Assembly (NCBI RefSeq): GCF_000230695.2
Contig: NC_020541.1
Span: 2,046,001-2,110,000 of the forward strand
From: Rhodanobacter denitrificans
Lineage (GTDB): Bacteria; Pseudomonadota; Gammaproteobacteria; Xanthomonadales; Rhodanobacteraceae
DNA: 64,000 nucleotides
Direction of reading: 5' to 3'
A program made the position numbers and the translations under genes. Under the pieces are notes generated by a model. It made no database searches and was not told where the DNA came from. It worked only from the letters and a program-made list of their open reading frames with translations. Positions 1-7,745 of this stretch are shown here, piece after piece; position 1 is the stretch's first letter; each line of letters begins with the position of its first letter.

Positions 1-122
1 GTCGCGTCGATCGCCGGAATGTAGGCCTCCGACTCCTGGCCGACCTCGCGCACCATGGCGGGGATCTGCACGTCGGGGCTTTCGTCGCCGAAAACCTTCG
101 CACTGACGGTGGTGAATTGCAT
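1..122 (-). CDS. Hypothetical protein, 3' part outside window
   Basis: Forty N-terminal residues are visible (begins MQFTTVSAKVFGDESPDVQI). The ATG at 122 is preceded by a strong GAAGGAG ribosome binding site, so the start is well supported; the C-terminus lies beyond position 1. No family recognised. It is the next member of the minus-strand series of small genes that fills the first 14 kb. Confidence 0.6.
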   Translation of the reverse strand, partial: MQFTTVSAKVFGDESPDVQIPAMVREVGQESEAYIPAIDA

Positions 123-151
123 GTGTCTCTCCTTCGCTCAGATAGCAAAAA

Positions 152-178
152 GGGGACACCCCCGACGGGAGTGTCCCC
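152..178. other. Intergenic GC-rich hairpin
   Basis: GGGGACAC at 152-159 pairs perfectly with GTGTCCCC at 171-178 across an 11-nt loop. It lies between the stop of the 189-740 gene and the start of the gene at 122, so in minus-strand mRNA it can act as a 3' end, processing site or weak terminator. There is no clear U-run. Confidence 0.5.
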
Positions 179-188
179 GCGGGGTGGG

Positions 189-740
189 TTATGCGAACAG
201 GAAGTCGTCCTGGTGCTCGTGCGTGTCCGCAGGAGCCCGATCTTCTTCCAGGTAGCCGCGAATCTCGGCCTTGAACTGATGCCACACCGAGGTGTAGATC
301 GGCTCGGGGTCGAGGCCAGCGATGCGACAGCAGAACGCGAACGACAACGTCTCGTCCGGATCGCTGGACGGGGCGAACCACGTCAGCAACTCGCGCCGCC
401 GGGCGGGGTCCTTGAACCCGCGCAGGCCTTCGAGGCTGGCGCGGATGATCCCATCGCAGAGCGCGACAATCTGCTGATCCGTCCACTCGCTGGCGACCGT
501 ACGACAGAAGTCGTGAGTCGGCACCAGGAGCTCGCGGTCTGCACTCGGCAACACCGCAGCGAACAGGTCCAACTGCTCGGACGCACCGAACGCCAGGAGA
601 TCCCGGCGCAGCTGCGCGATAGCACCCGTACGCAGACGCCTGGCATCACGACGCTTTTCGCGCCGGTCCGCCAGAGCGGTCACGATCCCAAGGGGATCGA
701 GCACGGGCAAGCTGAGTTGCCCGAATATTTGCTTCAACAT
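189..740 (-). CDS. Hypothetical protein (183 aa)
   Basis: Begins MLKQIFGQLSLPVLDPLGIV. I chose the ATG at 740 because GGAGG sits 7 nt upstream; a longer reading of the frame to 866 has no such site. Mainly helical, with a basic segment near residues 27-45 and an acidic, His-rich C-terminus ending DDFLFA. No recognisable domain. Its leader carries a structured two-hairpin element at 810-848 shared with two other genes in the window, which suggests common post-transcriptional control. Confidence 0.7.
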   Translation of the reverse strand: MLKQIFGQLSLPVLDPLGIVTALADRREKRRDARRLRTGAIAQLRRDLLAFGASEQLDLFAAVLPSADRELLVPTHDFCRTVASEWTDQQIVALCDGIIRASLEGLRGFKDPARRRELLTWFAPSSDPDETLSFAFCCRIAGLDPEPIYTSVWHQFKAEIRGYLEEDRAPADTHEHQDDFLFA

Positions 741-809
741 GACGAACCTCCGTGCAAAAGACGCACAGAGGCCCGAGTGGGCGGCTGTGCGCGCCCAGTG
801 GGCAAAAAT

Positions 810-848
810 TCCGGAATCGCTCCGGATAGCGTGCGGTGCAAAAGCACC
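810..848 (-). promoter_or_regulatory. Structured 5' leader element, copy 1
   Basis: In the minus-strand transcript the order is: stem GGTGC/GCACC with loop TTTT, 3-nt linker, CGCTA, then stem TCCGGA/TCCGGA with loop GCGAT. The same architecture recurs at 3467-3504 and 7997-8036 with compensating changes in both stems. The CGC of CGCTA could pair with GCG in the second loop to make a compact pseudoknot (inference). Confidence 0.55.
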
Positions 849-1080
849 ACGGAAACGCTGGCCCACACCGAACGCGGGGAGGCCTCACGCGAACACCCGC
901 GCGGGCGCTCGCGTGAAACCTCACGCAGTCATCGGAAGGCTTTGGTCGGCGTCACCACGAAAGCGGGACACGATTGCTACGGCGGTGCGCAGCGGAGGAA
1001 GGCCGCCAAGCGTGGGCGGGTCACGGCCGAGATCGGCAGCTGCATGCTGGAGCAATCCGGCCGGCCGTGTCAAGCCAATC

Positions 1081-1104
1081 CCCGGGCGGCTTGCGCCGCC
1101 CGGG
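1081..1104. other. Hairpin, CCCGGGCGGC arms, loop TTGC
   Basis: Perfect 10-bp stem with a TTGC loop, 13 nt past the stop of the 1117-1902 gene. A near-identical hairpin at 8095-8118 has the same loop and one compensatory pair change (G-C to A-T), so the structure is conserved and not just the sequence. Confidence 0.55.
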
Positions 1105-1116
1105 ATTCACGTTCAC

Positions 1117-1902
1117 TTACAACAGCACGACGGCTTGACTTCTAATGTCCTCAAGCCAGCTTGCGACCTCGCCCATGGGCTCCGATGCCGGTTCATCCCT
1201 TGCGAGAGCATCGGCAAATGCCATCCAGCTGGGGTTCGCCTCGAACGCATCGAAAGCCTTCCTGCTCTCTTTTAGCGCCCTCGCGTCGTCCAAGGTCCTC
1301 AGCAGGGACTGTGGCTCGCTGTCCGGCCATGATTTCCCGATGGCGTAGCCCGGGTGGGTGACCATCACGGCCTTTTGCGCGTGCATCATGGCAATGGCGA
1401 TATTCGCCATTGGACCTCCGTATCGGGCCATGACCAAGGCCGGCCCGGTAAGGCCAACGCCCGGCATCACTCCCTGATTACCTTCGATGCTCACGCGACC
1501 ATCTTCGTGAAGGAGGATGGCGGAGCATCCCAGCCTAGCTCGGTTCACTTTCCATTTCGTGAGGCCGTGTAGTTGGCTGCGACCCTGCGAGATGGCCTCG
1601 CTGGCCCTGATGATGTCATCCCGCGTCATCGCCAATGGGCGAACCGTGATCCACGCTGGATCCAACGTCAGCAAGGATAAACCACTGCTCCGGTCGAGTA
1701 TGTAGCCCTCCTTGCGCTTCCTTTCGACGATCTTCATGGCAAGGGCATTTTCGTCACCCACGTCGCCGGAGATGGGATGGCTCTTCGCGAGCACCATCGT
1801 TCGGCCATGGCGTCCGTTTCGGCATTCGACCAAACCCGCGCCAGTGGTGACGACGTAGTCCTTGTCCGATCCGTTCTGCGTGTTTCGCATTACATAGTGC
1901 AC
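1117..1902 (-). CDS. Hypothetical protein with WGR-like N-terminus
   Basis: 261 residues from a GTG at 1902, which lies 5 nt after GGGGAGG; an ATG 12 nt further on is the alternative. Residues about 8-65 (KDYVV, GLVECRNGRHGR, ending in KRKEGY) resemble the WGR fold found next to nucleic-acid-modifying domains, but the canonical W is replaced by C/N. The remaining roughly 190 residues are unrecognised. A CCGCCC/GGGCGG hairpin (1913-1928) abuts the ribosome binding site and could mask it. Family call tentative. Confidence 0.6.
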   Translation of the reverse strand: MHYVMRNTQNGSDKDYVVTTGAGLVECRNGRHGRTMVLAKSHPISGDVGDENALAMKIVERKRKEGYILDRSSGLSLLTLDPAWITVRPLAMTRDDIIRASEAISQGRSQLHGLTKWKVNRARLGCSAILLHEDGRVSIEGNQGVMPGVGLTGPALVMARYGGPMANIAIAMMHAQKAVMVTHPGYAIGKSWPDSEPQSLLRTLDDARALKESRKAFDAFEANPSWMAFADALARDEPASEPMGEVASWLEDIRSQAVVLL

Positions 1903-1984
1903 AACAACCTCCCCGCCCTTGTGGGCGGTCAAGCCCGTGAAGGGTGGAAAAGATTCCGCGGCGTGCCGCACCGCGGTGGTAACG

Positions 1985-2551
1985 CTAGTTGCGAGAGGGC
2001 TGGCGCCGCTCCCGGCATGCGCCCTGCGGGCCTCGGCTTGCCAAGGCACGAACCATGGCTCGTGTGCTCAGCTGGACCGGCAGCGCCGACACGTAGCTCG
2101 ACGCTACGTCGTCGTGGATCGCCTTGGTCCACCGTTTGGTCCACCTCACCATCGCGGCCGGATCGTCCAAACGGATGATCCGCAGGACCAGGCGTGCGGT
2201 AGCCTCGGCGTCTTTCAGCGGGCGCTGCGACAGCCGCATCAGGAGGCTGCCGATCCGGACGAGACTTTCCTCGCCCCCACAGGGGCGCATGAAGCCAGCG
2301 ATCTCCTCGCCGGCAGTAATCCAGGTGGACAACTCGATTCCGACACGGTCCAGCTCGATCGTCATCGGCACACCGCGGCGGCCCAAGGAGATCGTGACGA
2401 TCCCATCGTCCAGCGGCAGCGTGGACAGCTTGCGCACAGCATCCAGTACGGCCGTGGCGAGCGCTGTGTCGGCGTGGTCCGCTTTGGGGTTCGCGGCCAG
2501 GAACTGTCGAAGCTTGCCCTCGGTTGTATGCATGTTTCGGGTGTGGATCAT
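1985..2551 (-). CDS. Hypothetical protein (188 aa)
   Basis: Starts MIHTRNMHTTEGKLRQFLAA, with GAGG 8 nt before the ATG at 2551. A second possible start (MHTTEG) lies six codons in. Helical in character; no domain recognised. 82 bp separate it from the next minus-strand gene, and paired hairpins lie upstream at 2671-2757. Confidence 0.65.
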   Translation of the reverse strand: MIHTRNMHTTEGKLRQFLAANPKADHADTALATAVLDAVRKLSTLPLDDGIVTISLGRRGVPMTIELDRVGIELSTWITAGEEIAGFMRPCGGEESLVRIGSLLMRLSQRPLKDAEATARLVLRIIRLDDPAAMVRWTKRWTKAIHDDVASSYVSALPVQLSTRAMVRALASRGPQGACRERRQPSRN

Positions 2552-2670
2552 CGCCAAATCCTCGATGGTCGATGCCGCGCGCCTTTGGCCCGCGACGATG
2601 GATGGGAACGCCCCTCGGAGAAGGGGCTGATGATGGTCATTCTGGGTTGCGCCAGTCGGCGCGGTGTGCC

Positions 2671-2757
2671 GGCCGCGCCGGGTTGAAGCCGGCGCGGCCG
2701 CCACGTGGAAAAGCGAAACCCTGCCACCGCATGCCAGGCCAGAGGTCTGGCATGCGG
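2671..2757. other. Two tandem GC-rich hairpins
   Basis: GGCCGCGCCGG (2671-2681) pairs with CCGGCGCGGCC (2689-2699), and CCGCATGCCAG (2727-2737) pairs with CTGGCATGCGG (2747-2757). The second lies just beyond the stop of the 2768-3448 gene, so it may be that gene's 3' end; the first is in the leader of the next gene. Confidence 0.5.
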
Positions 2758-2767
2758 CCCTTTTCGA

Positions 2768-3448
2768 TCAAGCGATCAACGACAGCTGCTGACCACCGCT
2801 CAGGCGGTTCAGCGAGCTGCAGATGCCGCTGTACTTATCCAGCGAGCCGAACGTCGCACACAGACCCGTGGCGATTGCCGGGATCGTCTGCAGCAAGCAT
2901 TCCAGTTGCAGCTGGTTCTCGAGCGGGAGTCGGATGCCACCCTCCGAGTACTGGGGCTTGTAGGTCCACCCTTGCGCGACAGCAAAGCGCCACCAGGGGT
3001 GCACGCTGGCCTTCTCGGCATCGAACAGATGCAGCTTCACATCGAGGACCCCGCCCCTGTTCATGCTGAAGAAGTTTTCCAACGGCAGGGCGGACGCCGC
3101 CATGCGGTTGCGGTAGGCGGCGATATACGTCTCCGCCCGCTGCTCGCGCCCGAATGGCTTGGTCAGGCCACGTTCGACGTAGGTCGACATGGTGATCACC
3201 CGTTCGAGGCATTCCGAGACCGCTCCGCAGTGCTGGAGCTGCCAGGACCGCGACCGCCGATTCGTGTCGGCTTCGAAGGTGTTGCTGGCGCCCTCTTCCA
3301 CGAACGTGACCACACACCTCTCGGCCGCGTAGTCCGGGAAGCGGCTGGGCCTGGCACTCGTGTCCTTGACGAGGGCATTCATCGCCGAGTGCGCCTGCTG
3401 GGCGTCGTAGGCGAAGACTGCGTAGCGATATTCGATTTCGTACGACAT
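2768..3448 (-). CDS. Hypothetical protein, paralogue-like to 4065-4751
   Basis: 226 residues, ATG at 3448 preceded by AAGGAG. The N-terminal stretch YRYAVFAYDAQQAHSAMNAL resembles YYAIAIDASRAAHAMREVL in the 228-residue protein at 4065-4751, and the two are almost the same length, so they may be divergent paralogues. No domain recognised. Its leader has copy 2 of the two-hairpin RNA element only 18 nt before the ATG. Confidence 0.7.
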   Translation of the reverse strand: MSYEIEYRYAVFAYDAQQAHSAMNALVKDTSARPSRFPDYAAERCVVTFVEEGASNTFEADTNRRSRSWQLQHCGAVSECLERVITMSTYVERGLTKPFGREQRAETYIAAYRNRMAASALPLENFFSMNRGGVLDVKLHLFDAEKASVHPWWRFAVAQGWTYKPQYSEGGIRLPLENQLQLECLLQTIPAIATGLCATFGSLDKYSGICSSLNRLSGGQQLSLIA

Positions 3449-3466
3449 GGGATGCTCCTTGAAAGG

Positions 3467-3504
3467 CCGGAATCGCTCCGGTAGCGGTCGGAGGCAGACG
3501 CCTC
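3467..3504 (-). promoter_or_regulatory. Structured 5' leader element, copy 2
   Basis: In the minus transcript: stem GAGGC/GCCTC with loop GTCT, linker CGAC, CGCTA, then stem CCGGA/TCCGG with loop GCGAT. Stem 1 differs from copies 1 and 3 but still pairs. The element ends 18 nt before the start codon, close enough to affect ribosome access. Confidence 0.55.
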
Positions 3505-3530
3505 GAACAACCGGCAGGGTCTCCATGCCC

Positions 3531-3564
3531 TGACGTGAGCCGCCGCGCACGGCGGTTCACGTCA
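3531..3564. other. 15-bp stem hairpin
   Basis: TGACGTGAGCCGCCG (3531-3545) pairs with CGGCGGTTCACGTCA (3550-3564) with one G-U wobble and a 4-nt loop. It lies between the hairpin at 3597-3627 and RNA element copy 2, in the leader of the 2768-3448 gene. Confidence 0.5.
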
Positions 3565-3596
3565 AGCCACGGTTGCGCCTGATCTAAGGTGCCAAC

Positions 3597-3627
3597 CCGA
3601 CAGCACGCCCTGACGGCGTGCTGTCGG
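3597..3627. other. 13-bp perfect hairpin after 3635-3994 gene
   Basis: CCGACAGCACGCC pairs perfectly with GGCGTGCTGTCGG across loop CTGAC, 8 nt past the stop of the 3635-3994 gene on the minus strand. Strong enough for an RNA 3'-end or terminator structure, but without a U-tract. Confidence 0.5.
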
Positions 3628-3634
3628 ATGTCGG

Positions 3635-3994
3635 TCAGATCCCGAAGTCCTGCATGATCGCGTCGATCGCCAGCGGGTCGTTGGCCAACACGTGGTCACT
3701 GATCTCGGGGATGGTGGCTTCGAACCATACGTACTCGGCCGAGACGACCATTTCGGTCCTCGCGGCCTCCCACGGTTCGCCGTCGCCGTCGAGCTCGTCG
3801 CCGAAGGCGGCGCAATCGCCGTCGCTGCGATCGCGGATCGACATCGCCTGGACCGTCTTCACCGTGTCCGACAGCAGTCGGATGCGCTTGGCCAGCGCCA
3901 GGGAGATGACAACGCGCGCCTCTCCGGGCAATTCCGACTCGGTGTCCTCGCTGTCGACATGCGTACGGTAGATGCGCTCTTCAGTGGTCTGCAT
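3635..3994 (-). CDS. Hypothetical acidic protein (119 aa)
   Basis: Starts MQTTEERIYRTHVDSEDTES. Acidic overall with no domain recognised. The start at 3994 has GGAACTCCC upstream, a modest ribosome binding site. It sits between two similarly sized unknown genes in the minus-strand series. Confidence 0.6.
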   Translation of the reverse strand: MQTTEERIYRTHVDSEDTESELPGEARVVISLALAKRIRLLSDTVKTVQAMSIRDRSDGDCAAFGDELDGDGEPWEAARTEMVVSAEYVWFEATIPEISDHVLANDPLAIDAIMQDFGI

Positions 3995-4028
3995 GGGAGT
4001 TCCAGATGAGTGAAAGGGATGAGGGCCC

Positions 4029-4044
4029 GGCCACCGAGGTGGCC
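4029..4044. other. Short hairpin GGCCACC/GGTGGCC
   Basis: Seven-bp perfect stem with a 2-nt GA gap (so fewer than seven pairs can close), between the 4065-4751 and 3635-3994 genes. Same pattern of a gene-specific intergenic hairpin as elsewhere in this block. Confidence 0.35.
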
Positions 4045-4064
4045 AGGTCTTCGTAGGGCGACCA

Positions 4065-4751
4065 TCACGCCGCGTGGACCAGATGCTCCCGGAACCAGTG
4101 GGCATAGCCGTCGATCAGGAACGCCGCGTCACCGCCAGCGAGGCTCACGGAGGGTCGGTCGATGCCGAGCCCGCCGTAGACCTCGCACATGGCGTAGAGG
4201 CGGTCGATCGGAGTCAGTGCCAGGGACACGTGCCACGGTCGAGCCCTCCCATCGTCGGCGCCGGCGGGTGCGATCCCGGCTTGCACGTAGTCAGCCAAGC
4301 GCTTTCCGTTGGCACTCCGCGGGCAGACGTCCCGTGTCGGCTGGAAGGCGATGCCGCGCTCGATGCCTTCGATGTAGCTCAGCGGCATCGCGTGGGCGAG
4401 CGCCAGGTCCATCACCGCGTCGAACGTCTCGACGGTCGCAGGACGACTCGCATCGGTGATCGCGATGTGGCCGGCATCGACGTCGGCCCGCAGCCCGTTG
4501 AAGGACTGCCGGACCTCGCCGTCGGTGCCGACGGCGAAGATCGCGCGCGTGCGGTCTTTCGTCGGACGCCCCAAGGCGAGCCTTGAGCGATCCGAAAGAA
4601 CGATCAGCTGGCGGCCCTGGAAACCTGGATTGATCCAAGGATTCCAGTGGGGCAGCACTTCTCGCATGGCGTGGGCCGCACGCGATGCGTCGATCGCGAT
4701 GGCGTAGTAGCCGTGTACCAAGTAGGTTGGGCGGTGGGTAACCGTGTTCAT
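4065..4751 (-). CDS. Hypothetical protein, paralogue-like to 2768-3448
   Basis: 228 residues, ATG at 4751 with GGAGA upstream. N-terminal segment near residues 9-35 (YLVHGYYAIAIDASRAAHAM) matches the pattern of the 2768-3448 protein. C-terminal part is hydrophobic and aromatic (WHVSLALTPIDRLYAM, then HWFREHLV). No domain recognised. The 110 bp upstream contain a CATCCCG/CGGGATG hairpin and a GCCGGA/TCCGGC hairpin. Confidence 0.65.
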   Translation of the reverse strand: MNTVTHRPTYLVHGYYAIAIDASRAAHAMREVLPHWNPWINPGFQGRQLIVLSDRSRLALGRPTKDRTRAIFAVGTDGEVRQSFNGLRADVDAGHIAITDASRPATVETFDAVMDLALAHAMPLSYIEGIERGIAFQPTRDVCPRSANGKRLADYVQAGIAPAGADDGRARPWHVSLALTPIDRLYAMCEVYGGLGIDRPSVSLAGGDAAFLIDGYAHWFREHLVHAA

Positions 4752-4861
4752 GGGAATCTCCAGATCGGCGAGGCCACGGACACGCATCCCGTGCGGGATG
4801 TGGACCCGCGGCGGGAGGAGGAAGCCGGAACGAATCCGGCTTGGGGAGCGGCAGCTTCGGT

Positions 4862-5044
4862 CTAGTAGCCGAAGAAGGACCGCTCGAGATCGCGGTCGCA
4901 GAAGCACACGCCACCGCGCTTGAGGAAGAACACCAGCTTCGTCGGGCGGGACACGGCCCGGCGGAACTCGGACCAGCTCACCTGGTTGGTCACCAGGAAG
5001 GCTGTGAGGCGGATCGCGCGTGCGATCAGGTACCAAGGGATCAT
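4862..5044 (-). CDS. Small hypothetical protein (60 aa)
   Basis: MIPWYLIARAIRLTAFLVTN at the N-terminus is hydrophobic and basic, possibly membrane-associated; the C-terminus is FCDRDLERSFFGY. GGAGG lies 5 nt before the ATG at 5044, which decides the start over a longer in-frame extension. Function unknown. First minus-strand gene after the divergent region facing the DsbC-like gene. Confidence 0.6.
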   Translation of the reverse strand: MIPWYLIARAIRLTAFLVTNQVSWSEFRRAVSRPTKLVFFLKRGGVCFCDRDLERSFFGY

Positions 5045-5428
5045 CTTGACCTCCGATGGCGTGCTGCGGCGTGGCCGCGATCTGCACACCGTTTTGAACG
5101 ACCGGGAACACCCCGGACAGCGACGTGCACGACGGCACGCAGGAAAGCGATTGGCGGCACGCGCAAGCACGCGCGCGGCGAATCGCTCTCGTTCAAATCG
5201 GATATGGAAATTGCGGCGATCGTGAATCGGCGCCGCGGGCTCACCGGAAGCGATGAGCACCTCGCATCGGGGAGGGAACCGGCCTGGAAGGCAGGAATCA
5301 TGCTGCCACGGCGCTTCGGCGGGGTCAACGGGCCGGCCGACACGCCTTCAACCGGGTGGATTGCGCCCGGGCATTGGAGGGCAGTCGCCTAGAGTGGAAG
5401 TCCCCCCACCACGCGCGAAGGTCCACCG
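5045..5428. other. 384-bp divergent intergenic region
   Basis: Separates the minus-strand gene at 4862-5044 from the plus-strand DsbC-like gene. It should contain both promoters, but no clear -35/-10 pair is visible by eye. Several GC-rich inverted repeats but no gene. Confidence 0.4.
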
Positions 5429-6163
5429 GTGCGAACTCTCCCTGCCATCCTTCTCGGCCTGATTCTGGCGCCGCTAGCGCACGCCGCCCAGGCGCCCGCG
5501 CCGGTCGCCGCGGCCATCCATCGTCTTTCGCCGACGGGCCAGATCACCGCGGTTACCGCAGCGCCAATGCCTCACTTCCTGACAGCCATCGTCGATGGCC
5601 AACCGCTGTACGTGAGCGACGATGGCCGATTCGTCCTGCAGGGGCACCTGTACGACATGGCACATGGCGTGGATGTCTCGGAACGCATCAAGGCGGCCTC
5701 GCGGGCCAAGGCGCTCGCGGGTCTGGCGCCGCACGACAAGATCAGCATCGCCCCGCCCCATGCGCGCTATCGCGTGACCGCTTTCGTGGACATCGACTGT
5801 GGCTTCTGCGAGCGACTTGTGACGCACGTTGATGACTACCTGAGGCAGGGAATCGCCTTCGACTTCGTGGCCTACCCGCGTGCCGGCATCAACGACACCG
5901 CTTCCTATCAGGAGGCGGTCAATGTGTGGTGCGCACCGAACCGGGCGGAGGCCCTTCGTAACGCCTACGCCAAACGGGAGCTCCCGGTGCGCCACTGCGC
6001 CAACCCGGTGGCTAAGGAGTACGAGCTGGCCATCGCCCTCCAAGTTCCCGGCACGCCCGCGCTGATCGCCCCGGATGGCACCGTGCTGGGCGGGCTGGTC
6101 GACCCGGCACGTCTGCGAAGCAGTCTGGATGCGCTGCAACTGCCGCCGGCGTCGCCGCGATGA
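5429..6163 (+). CDS. dsbC: DsbC-like periplasmic disulfide isomerase
   Basis: 244 residues from a GTG. Signal peptide at about 1-19 (cleavage near AHA-AQ), a DsbC-type N-terminal region to about 110, then a thioredoxin-fold domain with active site CGFC (C124, C127) in the context FVDIDCGFC, and the cis-proline motif GTPAL (P210). DsbC/DsbG family members isomerise wrong disulfides in the periplasm after reduction by DsbD. A family-specific partner is not evident; the next gene encodes a two-helix membrane protein overlapping by 4 nt, so they are probably cotranscribed. Plasmid-borne DsbC homologues often accompany conjugation genes, but none is visible here. Confidence 0.85.
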   Translation: MRTLPAILLGLILAPLAHAAQAPAPVAAAIHRLSPTGQITAVTAAPMPHFLTAIVDGQPLYVSDDGRFVLQGHLYDMAHGVDVSERIKAASRAKALAGLAPHDKISIAPPHARYRVTAFVDIDCGFCERLVTHVDDYLRQGIAFDFVAYPRAGINDTASYQEAVNVWCAPNRAEALRNAYAKRELPVRHCANPVAKEYELAIALQVPGTPALIAPDGTVLGGLVDPARLRSSLDALQLPPASPR

Positions 6164-6708
6164 CGGAGTTGGCGTTGATGGCCGCAATCGTCGCGTGCGT
6201 CGCCATTCTGACCATAATCCATTGTTCCGCGACTCCCATCATCTGGGCGGCGTGGATCGTCCTCACTTTCGTCCTGCAGCTCGTAGGTGTGTTGGCCCTC
6301 ATCAAACTGGCGCTCGGCGTGGACAAATGGATCGAGAAACGCTATCGCATGCCCGCACGAATTCGGCGTGGCCACGAGCCGTCTTCACCGAACTACGTGA
6401 TCGCCGTACACGAGGTCGAGTTGAGCACCCTGCGTGGCCAAGGTATCTCGATCGACTCGCTGGCAGAGCGCGTGCTCGCCGACCACGGGCTGAAGATCGG
6501 TTCCGACCTGCTGGCCGAGCAGCTGGATGACTACCTGGTGCGCCGCCTCGCACCCGAACTCCGCGCGCGGCGTGCCGACGGCGTCGCGCTCGCAACGCTC
6601 TGCGCGGACCTGCGCGAGCGGTACGGCTACAGCTTAGGGGCGTCCCATCTGGTGGGGGCCGGACGGCTTCCGTGGTTCGCTCCCGACGGATCGCTGCAGG
6701 GATCCTAG
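6160..6708 (+). CDS. Membrane protein, two N-terminal helices
   Basis: 182 residues, start overlapping the stop of the DsbC-like gene (ATGA). Hydrophobic segments at about 4-22 and 28-50 are followed by a basic, soluble tail with acidic/Leu-rich helices (residues 80-160). No known family. Coupling suggests function with the envelope thiol protein, which is inference. Confidence 0.7.
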   Translation: MTELALMAAIVACVAILTIIHCSATPIIWAAWIVLTFVLQLVGVLALIKLALGVDKWIEKRYRMPARIRRGHEPSSPNYVIAVHEVELSTLRGQGISIDSLAERVLADHGLKIGSDLLAEQLDDYLVRRLAPELRARRADGVALATLCADLRERYGYSLGASHLVGAGRLPWFAPDGSLQGS

Positions 6709-6752
6709 CGCCGCGCCTCGCACCCTCTGCTTTCCGGAGCCCCAAAAAAGAG

Positions 6753-6777
6753 CGAGGCGCCCTGGTGGGGCGCCTCG
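6753..6777. terminator. Bidirectional terminator-like hairpin
   Basis: CGAGGCGCCC (6753-6762) pairs with GGGCGCCTCG (6768-6777), loop TGGTG. It has CAAAAAAG on the left and TCGTTCT on the right, so it can serve as a terminator for both convergent units (plus strand ending 6708, minus strand ending 6796). Confidence 0.7.
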
Positions 6778-6795
6778 TCGTTCTACATCGGTACG

Positions 6796-6966
6796 TTAGC
6801 GGTGGGTGCTCGCCCGCTGGTTCCCGTGGGGCGGCGTGGCCATGGCCTCGTCGGTTACGCGGTTGAGCCAGCGGAAGAAGGCCGTGACGGGAGCGAAGAA
6901 ACCCCGTGGGGTCTCCTTTACGCCCTGCACAAAGCCTTCGATGAAGGCTTTCACATTGTCATTCAT
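6796..6966 (-). CDS. Small hypothetical protein (56 aa)
   Basis: Reads MNDNVKAFIEGFVQGVKETP, then a segment FFAPVTAFFRWL and a polar tail. Its ATG (6966) overlaps the last codons of the 6959-7258 gene by 8 nt, with GGAG just upstream, indicating translational coupling. Amphipathic; function unknown. Confidence 0.65.
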   Translation of the reverse strand: MNDNVKAFIEGFVQGVKETPRGFFAPVTAFFRWLNRVTDEAMATPPHGNQRASTHR

Positions 6967-7258
6967 GGCTCGACTCCTGTGCTGCCCGTTTGGCGGATTT
7001 TACCACCCACCACAGCGACAGCGCCACGTCAATCAGCACGAACACCGCGTCCAGCCCCTCCATGAGACTGGTGAACCAGTGCTCCCCAACCATGTGGACC
7101 ATGGTGCGGACCGCCACGATGACGATCGACTCCATGGCCACCAGGCACAGCAGCAGCACGGCACCGATCAGCAGGTGGGCCAGGAGACGACCCATTTCCC
7201 GCCACGCGGCGCGCACCGAACGTACGCGATGCATTGCATCGCTCTTCGCTTTCTTCAT
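6959..7258 (-). CDS. Small membrane protein (99 aa)
   Basis: Start MKKAKSDAMHRVRSVRAAWR at 7258 with GAGGAG upstream. Two transmembrane segments, about 27-48 and 68-88, joined by a loop; basic N-terminus. Coupled to the 56-residue gene downstream. The leader contains mutually exclusive hairpins at 7341-7368. Function unknown; a size and layout like phage or plasmid accessory membrane proteins. Confidence 0.7.
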   Translation of the reverse strand: MKKAKSDAMHRVRSVRAAWREMGRLLAHLLIGAVLLLCLVAMESIVIVAVRTMVHMVGEHWFTSLMEGLDAVFVLIDVALSLWWVVKSAKRAAQESSHE

Positions 7259-7340
7259 ACAACACTCCTCTGCGGCCGTGCACGCCGCGGTTGAAACAAG
7301 CCCCGCGCGTGCACGCCGCGAGGGTTCCCACGCGGCGCAA

Positions 7341-7368
7341 ATTGCCCCTGTCGGGCAATCGGCCCGAC
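7341..7368 (-). promoter_or_regulatory. Mutually exclusive hairpins in leader
   Basis: ATTGCCC (7341-7347) can pair with GGGCAAT (7353-7359). Alternatively GTCGGGC (7350-7356) can pair with GCCCGAC (7362-7368). Both use the GGGC at 7353-7356, so only one can form at a time, an attenuator- or switch-like layout ahead of the 6959-7258 gene. Confidence 0.35.
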
Positions 7369-7412
7369 TAGGGTTGGGTGTAGCGGTCCCTGCAGGGAAC
7401 CGGATCGGGAGC

Positions 7413-7745
7413 TCAGCCGAAGCTTCCGCCTTCCATGACGGCGCTTGGGCGGGTGGCCGGGTGATCTCGCCTCCACGCGCAAACCAGGCCGGATTGCCAG
7501 TCGGCCAGCAGCTCGTCGATCGTAAACAGCGTCGATGCTGTTGCAGCCATGCAGGCGGCGCGGTCTGCGCGACCGCAATGCACCGCCGCATCGCAGGCGG
7601 CTTGATCTGCCCCATGCAGCCGAGCGGCAAGCCCGTACGCCTCGATGACGCCAACGGTCTCGTCCATTCCGGCCACAAGGCGCAGCTTGAGCAATGCCTC
7701 GGCTGCCGTGTCCTTCGGGTCGTAGCCTTCCGGTGGCAGGCTCAT
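7413..7745 (-). CDS. Hypothetical protein (110 aa)
   Basis: MSLPPEGYDPKDTAAEALLK start overlaps the upstream stop by 4 nt (ATGA), so it is coupled to the 7742-7975 gene. Cys/Ala-rich middle (ADQAACDAAVHCGRADRAAC), C-terminus SAVMEGGSFG. No family recognised. Confidence 0.65.
   Translation of the reverse strand: MSLPPEGYDPKDTAAEALLKLRLVAGMDETVGVIEAYGLAARLHGADQAACDAAVHCGRADRAACMAATASTLFTIDELLADWQSGLVCAWRRDHPATRPSAVMEGGSFG

Larger units (their letters stand above)
741..1116. other. 376-bp leader/intergenic region
   Basis: No gene seen. Reading in the minus direction it holds a GC-rich hairpin (1081-1104) after the upstream gene, then about 230 nt without obvious structure, the two-hairpin RNA element (810-848), and the ribosome binding site of the 189-740 gene. 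No convincing sigma-70 promoter could be picked by eye. Confidence 0.5.
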
